A stretch of 64,000 bases of DNA from positions 21,515,825-21,579,824 of the forward strand of contig NC_049984.1 of assembly GCF_000003815.2 (NCBI RefSeq). Direction: 5' to 3'. A program made the position numbers and the translations under genes. Shown here piece after piece: positions 56,241-64,000 of this stretch (positions are counted from its first letter, which is position 1; each line of letters begins with the position of its first letter). The notes under the pieces are model-generated. The model saw only the letters and a program-made list of their open reading frames with translations, did not search any database and had not been told where the DNA came from. This DNA is from Branchiostoma floridae. Its lineage: Eukaryota > Chordata > Leptocardii > Amphioxiformes > Branchiostomatidae.

Positions 56241-56864
56241 GTAGAGGCACTAACTGGTCAAAAATGTGGCCCAAAGAAATAAGGTTTTGTGCCGGACGTA
56301 AACAACAACTCCATCTTGAATCTCACCAAACCACACAAGAATATAACAATGTTAGCCAATCACTTCACACGAAAACTCCAAACAACGCCATGTAGCAACC
56401 ATGCTGATAATTCATCCACAATGCATATAACGGCTTGTTGTTGTTTTCGTTGGGCGCTGAAGTTTCTTTTTTTCAATGCGACATAGATATGCCTCAAACT
56501 CGGAAATATGGATTGAATACACATGCACAAGAAAGAAGAAATGTTGTTTGCCCCCAGGCTTATTTTTTCTGAGCACTGATTTTTCGTTAAGGGTGAAAAT
56601 TTACGAGGATTGATGAGGAACTTTCCATTTGGTACGTACCAACCTTGTGTCTTGCAAATTTGATGTGTTTTATTTCGTAGCGCATTTTTGTTGTTCACTA
56701 GAACCGACACAATGGGTTGAATGTGAATTTATTGTAGGCTTATCTTCTTTGTTTCATGGCTATTTTCCAATTTCATGGCCAAAGTAATAGTGGGATGTGT
56801 CATTGTCTAAATACAATAGATTTCTAGAGATTGTTTAACTTCCGCTCCATTTCTTGTTTTTTAG

Positions 56865-57593
56865 ATAAAGGACCTCAGGGTAAAGATTGGCCAGGATTTC
56901 CTGAGTCCAGCAGACCTGAAGTACCTGAGCAACGCCAAGCCTGAACTCATGTCGGATGAAGAAACCGATGAGGAGCGGGAGAAAACATGGGTGGTCAGGC
57001 GACCATCCTGGCGGGCCAAGAAACTCACCAGGATCATTGACCGATGCCAGCCGGGGGTGGAAGCTCTGATTGCAAAGAACCCCCAAGCTAGATACACAAG
57101 GATAAGCTCTACCGAGCCTAGCAAAAGAGATGTGCCAGACATACGCATTGTAGGGAAGGAATACCTAGACGTTGGACAGGGGGGTGTAGATGACAGTGAA
57201 GCACAGGAGGAGAGTGAGGTACAGGAAGAGAGTGAGGTACAGGAAGAGAGTGAGGTACAGGAAGAGAGTGAGGTACAGGAAGAGAGTGAGGTACAGGAGG
57301 AAAGTGAGGTACAGGAGGAGAGTGAGGTACAGGAATAGAGTGAGGTACAGGAATAGAGTGAGGTACAGGAATAGAGTGAGGTACAGGAATAGAGTGAGGT
57401 ACAGGAAGAGAGTGAGGTACAGGAGGAAAGTGAGGTACAGGAGGAGAGTGAGGTACAAGGGGAGAGTGATGTATCGGAGGAAAGTGAGGTGTCGGAGGAA
57501 AGTGGAGAGGGAGAGACGAGGGAGAGTATGAAATGGAAGATGGAGTACGTCCATTTGAAGATGAGGAGAATGGAGAGGCTAGTGGCTGATTGA
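56865..57593 (+). pseudogene. TE-associated exon ending in EVQEES hexapeptide repeats with four TAGs
   Basis: The exon opens after a TTGTTTTTTAG acceptor in phase 0: VKIGQDFLSPADLKYLSNAK, then MSDEETDEEREKTWVVRRPS, WRAKKLTRIIDRCQPGVEAL and SKRDVP. SDEE-T-D...W-x-V-R-x-P-x-WR is a block that I know from multicopy invertebrate TE proteins of unassigned type. From 57195 an 18-bp repeat encodes EVQEES. TAG replaces the glutamate codon at 57336, 57354, 57372 and 57390; beyond that the frame stays open through EVSEES variants to a basic end (MKWKMEYVHLKMRRMERLVA) and TGA 57591. It is clearly one former coding sequence. Confidence 0.6.
57195..57512 (+). repeat. 18-bp minisatellite (EVQEES)
   Basis: About 17 copies of GAGGTACAGGAAGAGAGT; sub-variants GGAGGA and GAATAG form blocks. 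The GAATAG variant occurs in four adjacent units. Confidence 0.9.
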
Positions 57594-57599
57594 GATGAT

Positions 57600-58100
57600 G
57601 TGATATGTACTTAAATTGCATCAGTGGCAATGTATAGACAACGAAAGGTTCAGTCTGATACTACACATATATGTTATATTACAACAATTTCAGTTACTAC
57701 AGTGCTAGTGGAATCTAGAGTAGGTAACAAAGGGAACTGTGACATACATTGGATTGTACTAGTATATCATCTTGACATGATATACATTTCTCTGCATAAT
57801 CACATTGTATTTTCTCTTTTTATTCTTTTCTGTAGTTTCAATCACTTAGTATTTGGTTTTGAATAAAGGTTTATCATTCATACATCCATTCACTCCTATG
57901 TATTTTATAAGGATACAGTAGTATAAATATTTTCTCTGTAGGCATGTCGGATCTGCCTACTGAGGTGAAGGTATAGGTGAGAATAACGTTAATATTCAGG
58001 AATGTGTGAAGCAGGGATATACTAAAGCGAGCGGAAAATTCAAATGCCAGATCTGTTTGTAGCCACAACGAATGCAGGAAAATGCGTCCAATAATACGTT
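57600..58100. other. no recognisable gene
   Basis: AT-rich with AATAAA near 57862, which could be a polyadenylation signal for the preceding exon (inference). Confidence 0.4.
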
Positions 58101-58109
58101 TGGAATTCT

Positions 58110-58640
58110 AAAAAAAAACATATTGGATCTAAACGTATCCGCGGCAAATGCTAAGGGTAACGTAAGTAAACGAAGAAATCTCCGAAAAAGCGATTATTCC
58201 AAAAATGCGACGAAATCCCTAGCTAAAAAAATGACTTCGCATCCGGGGCAAATGCCGTATTGGAATTTCTTAGGATCCGACCATGCCAAATATACAAGGA
58301 AATCCTTTCAAATAGACTTCGCATCCGCGGCAAATTGGGATTCTTTAGGATCCGACCTTGACAAATATACGAAGAAATTCATATAAAAACGACTTGGCAT
58401 CGGCGGCAAAGGCCGTTTTGGGACCCATTCATTCCAGGTATTCGAAGAAATTGTTTAAAAAACGACTTCGCATCCGAGGGAAATACCGTTTGGGGATTCT
58501 TTGCGATCCGATCATTCCAGGTATTCCAAAAAAACGATTTCGCATCCATGGAATATCCTATTTTGTGATATGTTTGAGTCTTTTCAGTCCGGATCCCAAA
58601 AATCCAAATTTCGGATATTTTAGGGATCCAACTCGAATCC
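58110..58640. repeat. diverged ~75-bp satellite
   Basis: Units starting ACTTCGCATCCGNGGCAAAT at ~58232, 58317, 58391, 58464 and 58536, each followed by TTCTTNGGATCCGA and AGGTATTCGAAGAAAT-type blocks; an earlier degenerate copy lies at ~58120. The period is 72-85 bp. Confidence 0.7.
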
Positions 58641-58725
58641 GTTTGCATTCGCTAGCATTTGTTACAAATACGCAAATATCCCTGCTCGGATATGGCTACA
58701 TCCGATGCCATTTCCCCCAGTGCAA

Positions 58726-59188
58726 CAGTAAATTAGAAGAGCAGTGCCACTGGATGCTTTGATACCTAACAGTAAGTTAGAAGAGCAGTGCCACTGGATG
58801 TTTTGATATCTAACAGTAAATTAGAAGAGCAGTGCCACTGGATGTTTTGATATCTAACAGTAAATTAGAAGAGCAGTGCCACTGGATGTTTTGATACCTT
58901 ACAGTAAGTTAGAAGAGCAGTGCCACTGGATGTTTTGATACCTTACAGTAAGTTAGAAGAGCAGTGCCACTGGATGTTTTGATATCTAACAGTAAATTAG
59001 AAGAGCAGTGCCACTGGATATTTTGATACCTAACAGTAAGTTAGAAGAGCAGTGCCACTGGATGTTTTGATATCTAACAGTAAATTAGAAGAGCAGTGCC
59101 ACTGGATGTTTTGATACCTAACAGTAAATTAGAAGAGCAGTGCCACTGGATGTTTTGATACCTAACAGTAAGTTAGAAGAGCAGTGCC
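58726..59188. repeat. 44-bp tandem satellite, ~10.5 copies
   Basis: CAGTAARTTAGAAGAGCAGT followed by GCCACTGGATGTTTTGATAYC. Copies are nearly identical; A/G at position 7 and CTAA/CTTA or ATCT/ACCT at the end vary between neighbours, showing recent unequal exchange. Confidence 0.95.
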
Positions 59189-59387
59189 TTGAGAATGCCT
59201 CTATAACGGTTTACGTGGCAGTATATAAGGTGAATGGGAGTTGCGGATCAGGTCACTCAAGCTTTCTTTTTTTGCAACAGGCAATGGCACTTTGTTGAAC
59301 AAGAAATTTGGTGATCAAAAGCCAAAAAAAAAGAAAAGATTCTGGTGAAGGTGCTTAAAGCTGGCCAAACCAGCTCACACTGATGAA

Positions 59388-61622
59388 ACTGGTGGACACA
59401 ATGGCCAGGTTAAAACAATATATGCCATTGCAGTCCGATTCTACTGGCCCGATCAGTCAGTGCACATCAAGAAATCGGTAAGCATTCAGCTATCATATTT
59501 TGATCTTGTCAATTTGTTGTTAACACATGAGTTAAGATACTGTGTGATTGATGAGAGTGGCAGCCAGACTATATTCCGTACATATTTTACCATCAATTGT
59601 ATGAAGAGAAATTATGTAATGAGATGTATAACATTAGTTAAACTGCCATCTTGCTAAAATAATCCCCCCCCCCCCAAAAAAACAGCCTTGTGACAACTTG
59701 TTATGCAACACATTCCTTTTTAATAAGTGTTCCAGCAGTGATATCAAAGTTTTCATAGAATCATAATTGGATGACTGAGGAGACCAGGTTATTGTGACTT
59801 TACATCACAGCTTTCCATGTGCATCAATTCTTATTTACACCAATACATTTACAGGTCAGCGAATGTAAAGGGTGTCAGCGTATGGAGAAGATGCCTAGTG
59901 GTGTGAAAAATTTACATCCCATTAAGGTGATTGTTCTTTTTACTTTAATGTGGATTTTGATATAATATTAATGTCTTTAAGTTCATCAGGTAAATCAATG
60001 TTGTGATAAGGGGAAAATGGACTGTTGCTCTGGTTTACAGTTTGTGTTAATTCTGTACAGTAATGAAATTTAAAGACCAACCCCGTACTATAAAAGCACC
60101 CAATAAATTCGGCTAACGTAAACTACTAGAGCTCAGTCTTCTGTTCACTGTGGTGGAGTTCACATCGGGGAAGGCTGGCTGAGACGGCTGACCAACACAA
60201 GTTTATTTTCAATTCAATTTTGATATTAGGATACTACATTAGGTATTAAAGTATGATTATACATAAAGCTTTACCTAACCCAGAATATAAAGTAATGAAA
60301 ATGCTGGCTTGTCTTACTCTGGTACTGTGAGACATACCTGACAGTTACATGTACAGTCTACATAGCCCCTGTTGGTACACTTGCAAACAGACACCACATT
60401 ATTAGCCATATTTCTAGACACATAAATATCAGAGCTAATTCAGTTATAAGGAAGATTTTCAAGTTGCAATCATGTGTAGATACAAAAAGACATTTTGATA
60501 CAAAGTTGGCAGAGCAGACTTGAAAGTTTCAATTTGAACACAAGGTTGGTTTCCCAAAATTTGAAAGTTGCTGTTATTAGGACCTCGATTATGTAACTTT
60601 GTTACAGCTATCTGGATCATTCTGCAGGGTTTGATAGTGTTTCCTTGAAAACCAGTAGAGAAAAATATTTGAATTTTTGACCAGTATTTTATGCTAATCT
60701 GTCCCTGCCTTTGTTTCCAGTGTGTAGACAGTCTGAGATTTTTATTAGTTTATGTATTTATAGGGGTCAATTCACCCCTCTAGCTGCTGGGATGGTCACA
60801 GTAGGGAGTACTTCCTTAGTGCTGTGCCCAGGGCACTCCTGTTTGGTCTTTAACAATGGTTTTAGGTTTGCGGTAAGGAGTCACAGCAAAAACCAAAAAC
60901 ATGAAACCACCACAAACATTTCAAGAATTTTCTGTTCAGTATGTTAACTGTATTGTTCAAAAGGCATTGATTTTTACTTAATCAGTATTTTGTTATGGTT
61001 AGATATGCTAGATAACCAAAGATGTCAATAGAAGACATTACAAGACACTGAATGCTTGATTCTAGTACAACTCTAATTCTATAATTAATTCTGTAATCAT
61101 AATTGGTGAATATGAGGTAGACTTCTACAGGAATCACTCCAGGAAACTTAAAAACTGTATTTGTTAACTTGGATGATCTCTATCTTATAGCTGAAACATT
61201 AACTTTTGATCAACGGTAGTTCCCCTTTATTGGGGTAACCTACCTATATCTATTGTTTTCAAAAAATATTTCAAGTATTTTGGAATATCAAATCAATGAA
61301 TTGACATGATTGATATATAAAACAATGGATATATACCCAACGAGAAAAAGATGAATTAGCATTATGTAAGGGACTTAGTTGTTTAACTTTGAGTCCATTT
61401 TGTATTGTGAATAGATATAAATCAATTCTGATATGTAACTTAAGTCTATCATCGCATTCATTTTTACACAGGTGACAGGCCCTTGTAGGGATGGACCTTA
61501 TCGGTCCATTACCAGAGACACCAAGAAAGAATATATACATTTTCACTGTCACTGACTACTATAAGAAGTGGGTAGTGTCGTTCCCCATCCCAGACAAGTC
61601 AGCGATTTCTGTGGCTGCATAA
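59388..61622 (+). pseudogene. three-exon integrase remnant (GIN/Ginger-like)
   Basis: Exon 1 (~59388-59477): GGHNGQVKTIYAIAVRFYWP then HIKKS|GTAAGC. Exon 2 (59855-59926, exactly 24 codons): VSECKGCQRMEKMPSGVKNL, HPIK|GTGATT. Exons 1 and 2 join in phase 0 and together form the integrase H2C2 zinc finger. Exon 3 (61472-61622): after one base shift, MDLIGPLPETPRKNIYIFTV then TDYYKKWVVSFPIPDKSA, the start of the integrase catalytic core with the first aspartate, ending at TAA 61620. Introns inside an integrase fit GIN-type domesticated genes or Ginger transposons rather than an intact LTR element. The shift at the start of exon 3 and the missing second half make it a remnant. Confidence 0.6.
59930..61470. 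other. intron-like region; nothing else recognised
   Basis: AT-rich sequence between integrase exons 2 and 3. The frame 60711-60947 is not recognised. Confidence 0.4.
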
Positions 61623-61949
61623 TGAATAAGACGGAACGGCAATGGACTGAATTTGCGTTTTTCTGACGTTTTTACACCCGTTGAGATATCAAACAAACGG
61701 TGTTTTCCTTGCATGTATTAAAAGAAACATTCTGTGTCTTTGTAACGACACCGATTTGATATATATGTTGTATATTCTTGACATTCAAGAACTTGAAAAA
61801 AAGGTTTCTTGTTTAGCAATACAATGTAGATGTAATGTTATATGATTTGATATTGATAAAACATTGATCAATTTACAGAAACTGGAATAATCCAGCTTTG
61901 TATGTGGACACAATATCTGATTTCACACTTCATTTCATTTCATTTGATG

Positions 61950-62628
61950 AAACTAGGGGGAGCATCCGCCAATTTCAAAATGAACGGCAAAGTCAGGACA
62001 GGGAGTATGGTGCACATCCATCCAGCTTGGCAGCCCCTTCGACGGAAAACCGTGGACTATCCAACACAGGTGACCTTCAACAACACCCATCGGAAAATGC
62101 AACGGCGAAAAACCGTGGACCATCCAACACAAGTGACCTTCAACAACAGCCAACGGAAAATGCAACGGCAGAAAACCGTGGACTATCCAACACAGGTGAC
62201 CTTCAACAACAGCCAACGGAAAATGCACCGGTGGAAAACCGTGGACTATCCAACACAGGTGACCTTCAACAACACCCAACGGAAAATGCAACGGCGGAAA
62301 ACCGTGGACCATCCAACAAAGGTGACCTTCAACAACACCCAACGGAAAATGCACTGGCTGAACACCCTAGCCCACCCACACGGTAACCGCAACGCCGGAA
62401 AACCCTGGCCCACGTGCACACAGCATTGGGACTGCAGAAGTGGGTAACGATGAACCGTCCAACACTGAAGCACCAACGCGCGAAAACAACCACTTCAGAC
62501 TTGCTACTCTTACTCCAGCAGAGGCAGTGGTAAAATGTCTTTTGGAAAGATATGAAAACCCACGTAGATGGTGTTATTTAGATAGTGTAGACAGTGTAAA
62601 TGGTCTCATGAAGAAATCTTTGACATAA
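61950..62628 (+). CDS. 63-bp coding minisatellite exon, unknown protein
   Basis: The frame from 61898 to 62386 reads five 21-residue units NRGLSNTGDLQQHPTENATA between ~62047 and 62361, flanked by HPSSLAAPSTE and HPSPPTR. Two other frames are open over the same repeat because the unit is 63 bp. After a stop at 62384, a second frame (62440-62628) reads NDEPSNTEAPTRENNHFRLA, TLTPAEAVVKCLLERYENPR and RWCYLDSVDSVNG. The repeats share the N-x-x-x-SNTxxxx wording with that second frame (EPSNTEAPT), so they probably belong to one protein with a frameshift at ~62385. No family is recognised. Confidence 0.4.
62047..62361 (+). repeat. 63-bp tandem repeat, 5 copies
   Basis: AACCGTGGACYATCCAACAC followed by AGGTGACCTTCAACAACACC and CAACGGAAAATGCAACGGCG. 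About 90 percent identity between copies. Confidence 0.9.
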
Positions 62629-63124
62629 AAATGAAAATGTGCTACAAAAATGACTATTTTGAATATGGTTTAAACAGAATGAAGGAATGAATGAGACCTG
62701 TCTTGTACATTAATATTTTTGCCACACTGGGCAAAGTATAGGTCAAAACAAAAGAAAGGTATAGAAAGTTAACACAAACAAAAGTAAACTATCATTAGAT
62801 TAACTTATCCCTTGTCAGCTATAGAGATTTAAAAAAATGTTTGACTTTGGATGTTTGTGTAATGACATGAGGAATATGAATTTGTGTACTGTACGTATTT
62901 GTATATGAAATGGGGAAAAAGGTTTAGTACAAGGTAATGAAGTTCATTTCTGCTTCTAAAAACTGGTGTCCAGAATTTAAGAGAGTATATTTCATTCTGT
63001 GAAAAGGGCACACAAAGGGCTAAAAAAATACGATATTGCATCTAAACTGCATCTTGTGATGACACAAAATGATGTACCAGACCAACTACATAATTCTTAT
63101 GTTGAATTTCATTTCCTTGTTCAG

Positions 63125-63340
63125 AGCAAAGTGCGGTCACCAGTTGCGCTGTGATCAGGGGACCCATGGAGTAGTCATTTTCCCCACTCAGCTGCTCAAT
63201 GCTAAACGCACGGACGGAAGTGCTCTGGGATACTTAAGAAAGTTGATTCATTTCTACTTTATGAAGGAAGTGCTAGCAGCATCCAGCCACAAGGGAAAAG
63301 TATGCTTCCTTGGACGAGAATATCATGACAGCCACCATTT
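63125..63340 (+). CDS. possible BEN-domain exon
   Basis: Between a CTTGTTCAG acceptor and a CCACCATTT|GTGAGT donor the frame encodes AKCGHQLRCDQGTHGVVIFP, TQLLNAKRTDGSALGYLRKL and IHFYFMKEVLAASSHKGKVC. L-x-x-L-x-x-x-F-x-x-E-x-L-A-x-S-S-x-x-G-K is the helical signature of BEN domains (DNA- or protein-binding modules in chromatin and poxviral or TE-associated proteins). ~45 residues match; the C-terminal helices would lie in the next exon. Confidence 0.45.
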
Positions 63341-63590
63341 GTGAGTTGTATCTGATAATTCAAAGATGGCATGCTATAATTCCAATGAAACACAGATAAC
63401 ACCCATGTTTCTTACATTACCAAAGGTTATCGAACATAAATCACTGCAAAATGAACAGCAGATAACATCGCACGTTATTTGCAATGGCGTCCATGGGATT
63501 TTTGTTATTCATTAGTTCATTGTATTACTGTTTCACTTTCTTATCATTATGACATGCATTCATTTTTATATTTTCTGGTCTTGTTGCAGA

Positions 63591-63864
63591 CCTTGCGAAC
63601 AACGCCTAAACATTGGAGCTTCTACTATCAGCATTAGAAGCGGAGGATGTTAACAACTTGGTAGAGGAGGTAATATATGTTTTACAGGACAGCTACACAC
63701 CAAGGCATAGAGTCAGTGTCATCGATCCTCACAAGATGTTCGACATCAAAGAATGGTTGGACCAAACCATGAATGATGCACAAAACCATAATAGCCCCCA
63801 CTCCTTCAAGATCATCGAAATGGATAGAGAGGTAAAAGTAATCGCCACGGTCGGTTGGAAGTGA
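63591..63864 (+). CDS. candidate terminal exon, unknown
   Basis: After a TTGTTGCAG acceptor, one frame spliced from the BEN-like exon gives a short end (CEQRLNIGASTISIRSGGC, stop). Another frame is longer: ALEAEDVNNLVEEVIYVLQD, RHRVSVIDPHKMFDIKEWLD and FKIIEMDREVKVIATVGWK, stop at 63862. The longer one looks protein-like (IDPHKMxDIxxWLD) but its upstream join has a TAA. I cannot decide between them. Confidence 0.35.
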
Positions 63865-63869
63865 TGTGA

Positions 63870-64000
63870 AGTAGCTTCACATAATGCCGAGCACACCAAC
63901 CGAAAGAGGCCCAGACTTTTTTTATTCCTTTGCTAACCACATGCGCACATTTGACAATGCCACATAAACAACCAAAATCAGAATATAGGGTTTCTTCTCT
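63870..64000. other. no recognisable feature
   Basis: Short AT-rich end of the window. Confidence 0.5.

Noticed and set aside
57118-57630. Minus-strand P/H-rich 170-aa frame and plus RVRYRK-type frame
   Set aside because: Both are shadows of the 18-bp EVQEES repeat; composition is purely repetitive and the exon with splice acceptor uses another frame.
61953-62476. Minus-strand HFPLGVVEGHLCW repeats
   Set aside because: Shadow of the 63-bp repeat; no flanking coding features on that strand.

Overview
The window looks like repeat-rich genomic DNA of a marine invertebrate, most likely a lancelet (Branchiostoma) or another invertebrate deuterostome. That assignment is an inference. It rests on the mix of transposable-element (TE) families (an APE-type LINE, BEL/Pao, Gypsy, ZMYM-type hAT, a tyrosine-recombinase element, a DUF6589-type element, integrase-derived exons with introns), GT/AG introns, many minisatellites that encode short peptide repeats, and two 100-N assembly gaps (28304-28403, 45927-46026). 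I see no bacterial-type operon, rRNA, intact tRNA gene or CRISPR array. No conserved single-copy host gene is recognisable with confidence.

Layout. 1-1.66 kb: a 155-bp tandem repeat, then two diverged copies of a ~0.7-kb promoter-like unit (CCAAT box, GC-rich hairpins). 2.8-4.03 kb: minus-strand exons with good splice sites, TE-like. 5.3-6.8 kb: a 30-bp minisatellite coding for a decapeptide, then a hAT transposase C-terminal piece. 7.65-8.9 kb: TE-type exons including a Myb/SANT-like domain. 8.97-13.09 kb: a full-length LINE open reading frame (endonuclease, reverse transcriptase, C-terminal zinc knuckle) with a TTGA-repeat 3' tail; it abuts coding sequence that resumes at 13.09 kb and holds a second 30-bp decapeptide repeat. 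15.5-17.5 kb: hAT, Gypsy-type integrase and BEL/Pao fragments joined end to end.

17.53-31.97 kb is the most striking structure: ~340-bp inverted terminal repeats carrying arrays of a perfect 22-bp palindrome flank ~13.8 kb. The whole block sits inside a BEL/Pao LTR whose first 9 bases (17470) and last 9 bases (ending 32575) are on opposite sides of it, with a 4-bp ATAA target duplication. Its interior holds smaller inverted-repeat elements (18.93-19.96, 21.70-21.83, 22.76-22.93, and a 460-bp hAT-type element with an 8-bp target duplication at 23.08-23.54) and no transposase that I can recognise.

33.8-35.8 kb: decayed transposase with a segment repeated three times, and a SWIM-like zinc finger. 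39.3-39.5 kb: RecQ-type zinc-binding remnant. 40.7-42.5 kb: a probable spliced gene of unknown function. 43.9-44.4 and 48.1-48.3 kb: inverted-repeat elements. 47.5-47.9 kb: a tyrosine recombinase remnant. 48.4-53.1 kb: a broken but nearly complete modular element (ubiquitin-like fold, cysteine-rich zinc region, DUF6589-type RNase H-like core, PIN-like nuclease). 53.7-57.6 kb: a Schlafen-type AlbA_2 exon, a cysteine-rich piece, an SGNH/GDSL esterase piece and an exon ending in an 18-bp hexapeptide repeat with four successive TAG codons. 58.1-59.2 kb: two satellites. 59.4-61.6 kb: a three-exon GIN/Ginger-like integrase remnant. 61.9-63.9 kb: a 63-bp coding minisatellite and BEN-like exons.

Functionally this is an accessory, TE-dominated region: the recognisable proteins act in transposition (endonuclease, reverse transcriptase, integrase, RNase H-fold, tyrosine recombinase, PIN-type) and nearly all except the LINE are decayed. 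Frames, splice sites and repeats were read directly; family names come from motif recognition without database searches.
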